A stretch of 64,000 nucleotides of DNA, from the NCBI GenBank assembly GCA_903832055.1, contig CAILAC010000013.1:124001-188000 (forward strand), in the 5' to 3' direction. Position 1 is the first letter of the stretch. The number at the start of each line of letters is the position of its first letter. The notes below the pieces were generated by a model that was not told where the DNA came from, did no database searches, and was given only the letters and a program-made list of their open reading frames with translations. The DNA comes from an uncultured Acidobacteriota bacterium. Lineage in GTDB: Bacteria > Acidobacteriota > Terriglobia > Terriglobales > Acidobacteriaceae. This document shows, piece by piece, positions 53,708 through 62,159 of this stretch. The translations under genes and the position numbers were made by a program.

Positions 53708-54210
53708 TAGGCCTCCTGGGGTTGAAGCGACGAGGGTTTCGAATGCGCAATTCTGCGCAACTCTCGGACTATGGTGCGTTGCTTGCGAGGAAGGTGTCAA
53801 CAGAGAAGGGAAGCGGCGACTTGAGGGTGGTTTCGATTTGTCTCTTCCCAAAATCCCGCACGGCAATCGCCGATAAGTTTTCCCTGTGCGCGCAAAATCG
53901 AAATATCCTCGCCAAATTAATCAGAGAGACTTTCGCAACACAGGCATTGAGTCGCCATACCGCGTCTTTTTATGTCGCTGCTGCCAATCCTAAGCCCCAT
54001 CCTCAACCAGAGTGTTGCAATGAAGAACCTTGCAAAACATCGGCTCCACATCCCGGATTTTTACTGCTTTGTTGCAGTCGCCCTGGCACCCACTGCGCAA
54101 AGACTTTCACGCCCAATGAGTGACTCCTCACAGGTGAAGTAACTCTTCCAACACGGTTCTGCGCCAGAGGGTACACTTGCGATGAGATTTCCGACCGGAG
54201 AAAGTTCACC
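53708..54210. other. Divergent promoter region
   Basis: No gene seen between the leftward GH18 and the rightward fucosidase. It should hold both promoters; I see no clear operator. Confidence 0.5.
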
Positions 54211-55974
54211 GTGAATCGATGGCTCGCGCCGATACTCCTGGCTGGTGCCGCGCTGGCACTTTACCTCCCAGCCCAGCAACTCTCTCCAGCTTCTGCCCCT
54301 GACCCGGAAATTCTCCCCAATGGCATGGAAGTCATTCCAGTCGCCATCACTCCAGGCCCCGTTGAACCCACCTGGAAATCCCTCGGCGATCACTTCAAAA
54401 CCCCCACCTGGTGGCGTCACGCCAAAATTGGCGTTTGGCTTCATTGGGGGCCTCAATCCGTCGGCGAAGATGGCGACTGGTACGCGAAGTGGATTTACAT
54501 GCCCAAATACGCATGGGATCCTTTCACCAACGTCTATCAGCACCACCTGGAAAGATTTGGACATCCCAGCACCGCCGGATACAAGGACATCCTGCCCCTA
54601 TGGCACGCCCAAAACTGGCATCCTGAAGAACTCATGGCCCTCTACAAGCGTGCCGGTGCGCGTTACGTCATCGCGCAAGGCATGCACCATGACAACTTTG
54701 ATCTGTGGGATTCAAAGTATCAACCCTGGAACTCAGTCAATATCGGCCCTCATCGAAGCATCGTCGGCGGATGGAAGCAGGCCGCCGACCATCAAGGCAT
54801 GCGCTTTGGCATCGCTTTCCATGGGGACTACGCGCTCTGGTGGTACCAGCCTGCATTCCTGAGCGATGTTGATGGCCCCCAGAAAGGTGTCCCCTACGAC
54901 GGCGCACAGCCTCACCCCGGCAACAATGAGTGGTGGCAAAAGCAGGACCTCAACCTCCGCGACCTCTACGGAATCGATCTCAAAGACGAAGTCACAGTGC
55001 CGCCAGACTGGAAGGGAACTGAAACCGAATACCGGATGTCCGATCCCCTCAAACACGGCATCCCCGAAGTAAATCTGCAGCACCATCACGACTTCGCCAC
55101 CTGGTTCGCAACCAAGTGGACCAATCGCGTCATGGATGCAGTCCACCAGTTTTCCCCGGACTTCATCTACTTTGATGGCGGTGACAGTTACCCATTCTGC
55201 GGTACATTTACGGGCAAAGGTCTCCGCGCCGATGCCACGCCTCGAGTTATCGCCGACCTCTATAACCAGAGCATCGCCACACATCAAGGCCAACTCGAAG
55301 CCATGGCCTTTACCAAAGGCAATGAAGATCCGCGTGCCATCGCCGTCAACGTGGAATCGCGGGTTCCCGACCAAATCAAGCGCGATCAGCCCTGGCAGAC
55401 AGAGACCGGCCTTGGCCAGTGGTTCTACCAGAAGGGAACCTTCTACGACGCGGGCATGGTCATCCACGACATGCTTGAAGCAGTCTCGCGTGATGGCAAC
55501 TATGTCATCAATATTCCGCTGACTCCCGCAGGTGAGCTTGATCCCGGCGGCCGCAAGGTTCTCGAACAGATGGGCAAATGGATGGACGTCAACAGAGAAG
55601 GCATCTACGACTCGTCTGCCTGGGATATCTGGGGCGAGGGCCAGGTCGTCATGAAACCAGGCAATCTGGGCCCCGAACAAGCCAGAACTCCCTACACGGC
55701 AGCAGACATCCGCTACACCACGCGCAACCAGGCAGTCTACGCCTATGCGATGGCCTGGCCTGCAAATCGCAGACTGACCCTGCATGCGCTTTCTTCGACT
55801 GCCGGAGCGATTTCAAAAGTAAGTCTCCTCGGCAGCAATCAAGCCCTGGCATGGCATCAAACTCCGGAAGGCCTCATCGTCACTCTTCCGGCCAAACCGC
55901 CATGCAGCTTCGCCTATGGTCTGAAAATCAGCGGCGTCAATCTCCACGCTCCCGCCAACTCTGGACAGCAATAA
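54211..55974 (+). CDS. Secreted alpha-L-fucosidase (GH29)
   Basis: A 587-aa enzyme with a signal peptide (LAPILLAGAALALYLPAQ) and a GH29 barrel: WWRHAKIGVWLHWGPQSVG, HHLERFGHPSTAGYKD, YVIAQGMHHDNFDLWDSKY, and the nucleophile Asp in FIYFDGGDSYPF. The C-terminal beta-domain closes the protein. It releases alpha-L-fucose from glycans. The GTG start has a GGAG 11 nt upstream. A strong terminator follows at 56021. Confidence 0.9.
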   Translation: MNRWLAPILLAGAALALYLPAQQLSPASAPDPEILPNGMEVIPVAITPGPVEPTWKSLGDHFKTPTWWRHAKIGVWLHWGPQSVGEDGDWYAKWIYMPKYAWDPFTNVYQHHLERFGHPSTAGYKDILPLWHAQNWHPEELMALYKRAGARYVIAQGMHHDNFDLWDSKYQPWNSVNIGPHRSIVGGWKQAADHQGMRFGIAFHGDYALWWYQPAFLSDVDGPQKGVPYDGAQPHPGNNEWWQKQDLNLRDLYGIDLKDEVTVPPDWKGTETEYRMSDPLKHGIPEVNLQHHHDFATWFATKWTNRVMDAVHQFSPDFIYFDGGDSYPFCGTFTGKGLRADATPRVIADLYNQSIATHQGQLEAMAFTKGNEDPRAIAVNVESRVPDQIKRDQPWQTETGLGQWFYQKGTFYDAGMVIHDMLEAVSRDGNYVINIPLTPAGELDPGGRKVLEQMGKWMDVNREGIYDSSAWDIWGEGQVVMKPGNLGPEQARTPYTAADIRYTTRNQAVYAYAMAWPANRRLTLHALSSTAGAISKVSLLGSNQALAWHQTPEGLIVTLPAKPPCSFAYGLKISGVNLHAPANSGQQ

Positions 55975-56514
55975 CTGGCCCGGTTCGACCAATCCGACGC
56001 AATCCACCCGCACAAAGCGAAAGGGCGGTCTCTCTCACGAGAGTCCGCCCTTCCTGTCCGCTTTTTTGAAGGTCTGGTTGGCATCCAGACTACAAGTTCC
56101 TTACCGTGTACTTGTCAGCTTCCTGCGAGTCAGAGACCCGCGTTCCCCTGATGCTTCCCCGATAACTCCCTTTGTAAGAGCTTTCCGGTTTCCACCCCGT
56201 GCGCCCAGGTACCTGAACACCCTTCGCGAGTCTCGTTTCCGATTCTCTCTGTGGACCTTGTCTTCTCTCTTCTGCTGGAGGATTTCTCCTCCGATGAAGT
56301 GATACTACTCCCGCTGTGAAATCGCCGCACAAGTACTTTTCATTAAATATTGTGCAAAACATTGACTTTCTGTGCAAAACATGAGTTGGCGACTACTTTG
56401 AGCAATTGTCTTGCGGAAATCTCATTCCTATTCCCTAAACGATACCTCGAAGTCCCCCGAAAGGCGATGGCGCGCCAATCAGGAATCATTTACAAGTTGC
56501 CTTGGAGCAATTGA
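55975..56514. other. Intergenic region before the TPR gene
   Basis: Apart from the terminator, no gene is seen. It contains two exact 12-bp direct repeats TGTGCAAAACAT at 56351 and 56371, 20 bp apart, followed by AT-rich promoter-like sequence. Confidence 0.55.
56021..56067 (+). terminator. Terminator after the fucosidase gene
   Basis: AAGGGCGGTCTCTC (56021-56034) and GAGAGTCCGCCCTT (56039-56052) pair with one mismatch. A T6 run follows at 56062. Confidence 0.8.
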
Positions 56515-57834
56515 ATGCGCAAGTCAATTTCATCGGTTCTCGGCCTCTCGCTCCTATTCTGGGCATTGGCTGTATCGCGCGCCAATGGAGCCTGGCCGAG
56601 GCCCGGGGGACCGCATTTTCCTTCAATCGAACAAACTCAAAGTGAACAGAATCAAATTAAGGATCCGTCGGAATCCGACAACTACACCGCAGCGCTTAAT
56701 CAGTCAGACACCAACGCCCGGGTCACCGATCTGGAGACGTTTTTGAAGCTGTATCCAGAGACCGTCGTGCGCGAGGATGCCGAACAAAACCTAATGAACG
56801 CATACGCTCAGCTAGGCGAGGCAGACCAGGCAGTGGATGCTGCACAAAAGATTCTCGCCATCAATCCACAAAATTGCCGTGCGCTGGCCTTGCTCGCGTA
56901 TTACTACGAAACTGCCGTCTCCAATGGCAATGGCGATGCGCACACCAATCTGCAAAAGGCGCAGAACTATGCGGAGCAGGGGATTGCCGCGCAGCAAACG
57001 GCTGCGGCAACAGGAGCATCGCCATCGCCTGATTTACAGGCTTTGAACGACGAGCTGCGGTCAATCTTCGATGGCGTCCTCGGATTTGTCGCCCTCCAGA
57101 AGAAGGATTTTTTAGCCGCGTAGAAATACCTGCGTGAATCTGTCGCACTCCAGCCCCAACCCGAATTTGCCAATGTCTATACCCTCGCCACGGCCAATCT
57201 TGAAGCCAATCCGGTCAACCCGGATGGATTCTGGCTGATCGTCAAGGCCTCGCAGTTGGCCCAGCCTGCAGCCCAGGTGCAGGCCCTGGATTATGGCCGT
57301 AAAAAGTATGTCCGATACCACGGCTCGAACGAGGGTTGGGATCAGCTGGTCAAAGAAGTCACCCGTTCCGCGAGCATCCTGCCGTCAGCGGAGTTCACCA
57401 TAAGAGCCGCCCCCAATCCTGCCGAAATCGCCCTTAAGACCGTTCAGGAACATGACATCTCTGCGCTCCCTGCCAGCGACTGGGAACTGGTGTTGGCTCA
57501 GGCAAGTGCTTCTCCGGCCAACAAGGCGGCAGCTGACAAGGTATGGGCAACCATTCAGGCGAAGCAAAAGCCGGGCAATGCAAAGCTGAAGCTCCACGCA
57601 AAAGTCATTTCTTCCAGTGGAAGCGAAATTCTCGCCGCGATTTCAGATGAAAACCAGGCAGTTCGGCGCGCCGACCTGAAAGCCACCATGCATGTACCCT
57701 TGCCCCACCCCCCGATGGCTGGAGCCATCGTCGATGTGGCCGGAGTTCTCTTCGATTACTCCTCGCGCCCCTTTGTGTTCTATATGACAGACGCAGAACT
57801 CGCCGCCGTCTTCCAACCGAGGCCACCCGACTAG
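56515..57834 (+). pseudogene. Exported TPR protein interrupted by an amber codon
   Basis: A signal peptide (SSVLGLSLLFWALAVSRANG) and TPR-like repeats (LMNAYAQLGEADQAVDAAQKILAINP) lead to codon 203, which is TAG (57121-57123). The same frame then stays open another 236 codons with continuing TPR character (YLRESVALQPQPEFANVYTLATANLEANP) and a C-terminal domain (KLKLHAKVISSSGSEILAAISD). One base change therefore separates an intact ~439-aa protein from two pieces. GGAG 7 nt before the ATG and good codon use suggest a recent nonsense mutation, or readthrough. Function unknown. Confidence 0.8.
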
Positions 57835-57958
57835 CGCCTCTTCCGGCATCATCAAAATCGCTTTAAAGCTTCGAGCGCTTTTTACCTTGCGTTAAACGGG
57901 CATTATTTTTTGTCAGGCATGGTGTCTCCTGGCCAATCATCCGGCCGAGGAGAATCGA

Positions 57959-60022
57959 ATGAACGTGTTTCGTAGCAAGCTCGCGGTCGTAGCCTTGACC
58001 GCCGCTATTTCTTCGCTGTGCGTGCCTGCACACGCCGCCACCAAGACTCCGCCCAAGCACAACGTGATCTTGTTCATCGCCGACGGTCTGCGCCATGGCT
58101 CGGTCAACTCGGTTGATACGCCCACGCTCAACAGCCTGCGCTCCCTCGGTGTTCATTTCATCAACAGCCACAGCATCTTCCCTACATTCACCACCGCCAA
58201 CGCGTCCGTCATGGCCACCGGCCACATGCTCGGCGATACCGGTGACTTCAGCAACACCATCCACCCCGGTTACGCCATCTTCAATACCGGCAACTTCAGC
58301 AAGCCCACCGGCACGTTGACCCCGTTTATTGAAAACAACCAGGTTCTCGCCGACCTCGATGATCATTTCAGCGGCAACTACCTCAATGAAGAGACCATCC
58401 TCTCCATCGCACGCAAGAACGGCTACGCCACCGCCTCCATCGGCAAGGTGGGCCCTGCGGCAATCTTCGATGCTTCCCAGCTTGCTCCCTCCGGTAAAGC
58501 GTTCCAGTTGCCCACCACCGTCATCATTGACGATGCCACTGGTTCTGCCGCCGGCGTTCCGTTGCCCGCTGCCATCTCCTCGGCACTGATCGCCGCCAGC
58601 CTGCCCACCATCGCGCCTAATCGCCAGAACGGTGCCGCCCCGACCAGCCAGCTCAGCAATGGCTTCTCCGGCAACAACACCACCCCCGGCACCCTTGCCG
58701 CTAACGTCACCCAGCAGCAGTACTTCGTCGATACGCTCACCAAGGCCGTTCTTCCCACCTTTGTGGCCAATGGCGAACCCTTCGTCGCTGTCTATTGGTC
58801 CCGCGATCCCGATGGCACCCAGCACAATCAGGGCGACAGCCTCAACACCCTGACCCCCGGCATCAACGGCCCCACGACCAAGCTGGCCATCGCCAACGCT
58901 GACAACAACCTCAAGCAAATCCTCGACTACCTGACCGCCAACCCAACCGTGGCCGCCAACACCGACATCATTGTCACCTCAGACCACGGATTCTCGACCA
59001 TCAGCAAGTACGAAGTCGACATCACAGGTAAAAATGTGGTCAACGACTACGCCTCGACTTTCACCTATAAGAACCTCTCCGGCGTGCAGGAGGTGAACAC
59101 CGGATTCCTCCCCGTAGGATTCCTCGCCATCGACATCGCGCACGCTCTCAACCTGCCCCTCTACGATCCCGACAACCAGGTTCTCGCGGCAGATAATGTG
59201 ACCAAGGTCTATGAACCTGTCGATCCGACCATCGCTCAGCAGACCGCCACTGTCCGCCAGCATTCTGGCAGCGGAAACGGCGTCATTGGCGGCACGGGCA
59301 GCATCCCGGCATCGGGTGAATCTGCCGATGCCAAGGTGATCGTTGCAGCCAACGGCGGCTCCGACCTCATCTACGTCCCCACCCACGATGCCGCCACCGT
59401 CTCGGCCATCATCGCCGTACTGCGTAAGCAGAACTACACCGGTGCCCTTTTCGTTGAAGATTCCTACGGCCCTATCGCGGGCGCACTACCACTCAGCACC
59501 ATCGGCTTCAAGGGTGCTTCGCCCCTGCCTGAGCCCACCATTGTCGTTAACTTCAAAAACTTTGCGCTCGACTCCGCCAATCCCAGCCAGACCCGCGTCG
59601 AAATCGCTGACTCCGGTCTCCAGGAAGGTCAGGGCATGCACGGCAGCTTCAGCCGCGGTGATACCTACAACAACATGGCCGCATGGGGTCCTGACTTCAA
59701 AAAGGGCTATGTCGATCCCGCCCCGGTCAGCAACGCCGACCTGGCCCTCACAATTGCCAAGATCCTCCGGCTGCCCCTTCCTGCCAACGGTACCCTCACC
59801 GGCCGTCTGCTCTCTGAGGCCTTCGTTGGTCAGCGCGGTTCCAGCTACTCCCCCGTCTTTCACGTGAGTGAATCTCTGCCTGGAGACGGCGTCCGTACCT
59901 ACCTGGTTCGCCAGTCCTTCCGTAACATCGCCTACTACGACGCGGCATGCATTCTTCCCGCCGACGCCGCCGACCACACCACCCACGTTGGTGACGAAGT
60001 CACTGTCAACCCCTGCGACTAG
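57959..60022 (+). CDS. Exported phosphodiesterase/alkaline-phosphatase-family protein
   Basis: A 687-aa protein with a signal peptide (FRSKLAVVALTAAISSLCVPAHA) and the alkaline phosphatase superfamily core (type I phosphodiesterase/nucleotide pyrophosphatase): NVILFIADGLRHGSV, FPTFTTANASVMATGH with the nucleophile Thr, YWSRDPDGTQHNQGD and IIVTSDHGFSTI for metals. The C-terminal HGSFSRGDTYNNMAAWGPDFKKG is also typical. It probably hydrolyses phosphate diesters in the periplasm. A terminator follows at 60061. Confidence 0.88.
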   Translation: MNVFRSKLAVVALTAAISSLCVPAHAATKTPPKHNVILFIADGLRHGSVNSVDTPTLNSLRSLGVHFINSHSIFPTFTTANASVMATGHMLGDTGDFSNTIHPGYAIFNTGNFSKPTGTLTPFIENNQVLADLDDHFSGNYLNEETILSIARKNGYATASIGKVGPAAIFDASQLAPSGKAFQLPTTVIIDDATGSAAGVPLPAAISSALIAASLPTIAPNRQNGAAPTSQLSNGFSGNNTTPGTLAANVTQQQYFVDTLTKAVLPTFVANGEPFVAVYWSRDPDGTQHNQGDSLNTLTPGINGPTTKLAIANADNNLKQILDYLTANPTVAANTDIIVTSDHGFSTISKYEVDITGKNVVNDYASTFTYKNLSGVQEVNTGFLPVGFLAIDIAHALNLPLYDPDNQVLAADNVTKVYEPVDPTIAQQTATVRQHSGSGNGVIGGTGSIPASGESADAKVIVAANGGSDLIYVPTHDAATVSAIIAVLRKQNYTGALFVEDSYGPIAGALPLSTIGFKGASPLPEPTIVVNFKNFALDSANPSQTRVEIADSGLQEGQGMHGSFSRGDTYNNMAAWGPDFKKGYVDPAPVSNADLALTIAKILRLPLPANGTLTGRLLSEAFVGQRGSSYSPVFHVSESLPGDGVRTYLVRQSFRNIAYYDAACILPADAADHTTHVGDEVTVNPCD

Positions 60023-60060
60023 TCCTCAGGGCTTGACCCGATCAACGAAGCGCAACGAAT

Positions 60061-60101
60061 ATGCCCAGGCTGCAACAAGCGGCCTGGGCATTCGCTTTTC
60101 T
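60061..60101 (+). terminator. Rho-independent terminator
   Basis: ATGCCCAGGC (60061-60070) and GCCTGGGCAT (60082-60091) form a perfect stem, followed by TCGCTTTTCTT. Confidence 0.8.
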
Positions 60102-60223
60102 TGGAGCCTGCCTTTACATACCGCGCAAGCTGTCCGCACCGGGATTGTTCCACACCTGCGGAATGGCTTCCATTCACTGCACTCGAATCGTTCCTTCTGC
60201 CTGCACCATTCCCAACCCGACTC

Positions 60224-61057
60224 CTACAGCCGCTTCAAAAACGCCAGCGCCAGATCCAGCTGCGGAAAAAGTCGTTCATCTGCCTTGAACGCCGCTGAAT
60301 GCACACACCGCCGCGTCCCCCGCACACTCACCGGATGCTTCAAATGCAGCATCTCGTGGTACAGCAGGTACTCAATCGCATACCGCGGGCTCGATGGCCG
60401 GTCAAACACCTTGCTTACCACAATCGTGTTGTGCGCGGCGTCATAGTGGCCCAGCAGCCGCTTTGCATGATGCTCACTCCACGTGAGTTGCGGCCTGCCC
60501 AGCAGCCCAAAAAAGAAGCGCTCATTCAGCGTGTCAAACACCTCTTCCAGGTGGTAGTAGCGCCCTTCAGGCCCGGGAAACCGCTTCGCCCCCCGCGTCG
60601 ATCGAATCTGCTCCGTCTGCCGCGCCACCACCTCGCTATATTGAAACCGCTTATAGCGATGACTATGTGCCCGGTCGATCGGCTTCTTGTAAATCTTTGC
60701 AATCAAAATATGCGCAATCGCCCGCAGCACGCTCTCCGGCGCGCCCTCCAGCAGATCTGAAAGGCTCACATGCAGCTCGCCCTCCCGCAGCCGGATTGTC
60801 GTATTCAGCGAAACAAACCGCCGAAACTTCACCCGAATCGGAGGCATCGGTGCCCGCGGTCGCAGCTCCCGGTACTCCTGCTCAAACAGGCCCACCACAT
60901 CCGCCGCCGCCACAGTCGTCCCGCTCTTGCGTCGAACCTGCGCCGAAGCTGGTCCTGAGCCGTGTCCTGAAACGGGTTCTGAAACGGGTCCGGTCACCGG
61001 CTTTCCCGATTCATCAGAACCAGCATCGGGCCCAAAATCAAGTGAGCGGTCAGCCAC
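60224..61057 (-). CDS. SprT-like zinc metalloprotease-type protein
   Basis: A 277-aa protein. The C-terminal half carries the SprT-like zinc motif YHEMLHLKHP (HExxH), with a third His in RRCVHSAAFK. YDAAHNTIVVSKVF and RRPQLTW-like LGRPQLTWS are also SprT patterns. The N-terminal third is low-complexity and extended. The start is the GTG at 61055-61057, which overlaps the upstream TPR gene by 8 bp and has GGAGG 9 nt upstream. Earlier starts would read through that gene in another frame. DNA-protein crosslink repair is known only for eukaryotic relatives. Confidence 0.8.
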   Translation of the reverse strand: MADRSLDFGPDAGSDESGKPVTGPVSEPVSGHGSGPASAQVRRKSGTTVAAADVVGLFEQEYRELRPRAPMPPIRVKFRRFVSLNTTIRLREGELHVSLSDLLEGAPESVLRAIAHILIAKIYKKPIDRAHSHRYKRFQYSEVVARQTEQIRSTRGAKRFPGPEGRYYHLEEVFDTLNERFFFGLLGRPQLTWSEHHAKRLLGHYDAAHNTIVVSKVFDRPSSPRYAIEYLLYHEMLHLKHPVSVRGTRRCVHSAAFKADERLFPQLDLALAFLKRL

Positions 61058-61460
61058 GGAACTCACCCTCCCCGCTCGCTTTAGAACCCTCGGCAAGCTG
61101 CTGCTTCCACTCCAGGATCCGTGCCCGTGCCGCCGCCGCCTCTGCCTCCGGCACGTGCCCCGCCTTCTGCAGCGCAATGGAAAGGCTCGTATGCGCCAGC
61201 GCATCCAGCGGAGTCAGCACCGTCAACGCCAGCGCCGCCGCTACCGCTGCCTCAAAATGCCCCGCCTCCCGCAGCGCCCGCGTCAGGCCATGATGCGCCT
61301 CAACATGCGTCGCATCGGCAGCAATCGCCGCCCGAAAGGCCCGCGCCGCACCGGCGTATTCACCCGCCCCAAGCAAATCCAGCCCACTCTGCGAAAGCAT
61401 ATCCGCAGAAGAAGCCTCTCCTTGAGTCGTTAAATCGCTTGGATGCAAAGGCGCAGTCAC
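61050..61460 (-). CDS. Small TPR protein
   Basis: A 136-aa protein of Ala-rich TPR helices (GEYAGAARAFRAAIAADAT, VEAHHGLTRALREAGHFEAA, LAHTSLSIALQKAGHVPEAE), lacking a signal peptide and so probably cytosolic. It shares an 8-bp overlap with the SprT-like gene behind it, which suggests a joint role. The start GTG at 61458-61460 is uncertain. Confidence 0.75.
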   Translation of the reverse strand: MTAPLHPSDLTTQGEASSADMLSQSGLDLLGAGEYAGAARAFRAAIAADATHVEAHHGLTRALREAGHFEAAVAAALALTVLTPLDALAHTSLSIALQKAGHVPEAEAAAARARILEWKQQLAEGSKASGEGEFRG

Positions 61461-61514
61461 ATCTCCATCCTAACAAGCCTGCAGAACTTCTTTTCTCCAC
61501 AGCCAGGGCGCCTC

Positions 61515-61624
61515 CCCCCGGTCCCGGTGAGATTTCCATACCTCACCGTGGGTGCCCCCGGTCCCTGTGAGATTTCCAAACGTCACCATGGGTGCCCCCG
61601 GTCCCTAGCTTTTGGGGACCGGGG
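61515..61624. repeat. 40-bp tandem repeats ending in a hairpin
   Basis: The string CCCCCGGTCCC starts at 61515, 61555 and 61595, a 40-bp period. Each unit continues GTGAGATTTCCA..CGTCACC or a variant. The last unit leads into a 10-bp hairpin CCCCGGTCCC / GGGACCGGGG (61596-61624). No gene is seen in 61461-61842. Confidence 0.75.
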
Positions 61625-61842
61625 ATGAGACCTCGGCGGGTTGCCTAAGTCTGACAATCAACCACGGAGGTCCGCGGCTGACCAATGTCTGGAAATTTAG
61701 CCACTAAGGGTGGCGGGTGGCCCGGATCTGAAGAATAACCATTGAGGGTGCCGCACATCTCGGGCGCGAAAAAGTAGAAATCCGGGGTACGCAGGATTAC
61801 CCGCAGTTATTAATTTATTGCCATAAACTGCTGATTCTAAAC

Positions 61843-61930
61843 TGGCGGAGAGAGTGGGATTCGAACCCACGTTACCTTGCGGTAAACACGCTTTCCAAGC
61901 GTGCGCCTTCAGCCACTCGGCCATCTCTCC
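61843..61930 (-). tRNA. tRNA-Ser (anticodon GGA)
   Basis: An 88-nt gene including an encoded CCA. The acceptor stem GGAGAGA pairs with TCTCTCC. The anticodon loop CTTGGAAAG carries GGA (plus strand 61894-61896). A long variable arm and GGTTCGAATCC T-loop are present, all as expected for a type II serine tRNA. Confidence 0.95.
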
Positions 61931-62159
61931 AGTCACGGTCTACAAAGCCAAGTGTACCAGATTGGGCGCTGCTGCATCGGCTCTCTGTCGCGAAGCGTTT
62001 TGCCTTGGCTTGCGTCGTTCAGTTGCCTTAGAGGCAGCCTTGAAAGCGTTTACCAGCTCCAGCCGGCTCCTGTATATTGGGCATTTGCTCGCGGGCTTTG
62101 CGCATGAGCCACACCCAATTCCGCGAGGAAGCAAACAGATTCTTCAAACGGGAGTTTCC

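Noticed and set aside
56090-56377. 95-codon minus-strand frame
   Set aside because: Composition looks non-coding, no recognisable motif, and no ribosome site; overlapping open frames in other phases suggest chance.
61697-61936. 79-codon minus-strand open frame covering the tRNA
   Set aside because: It reads through the tRNA-Ser gene itself, a well-known annotation artefact.
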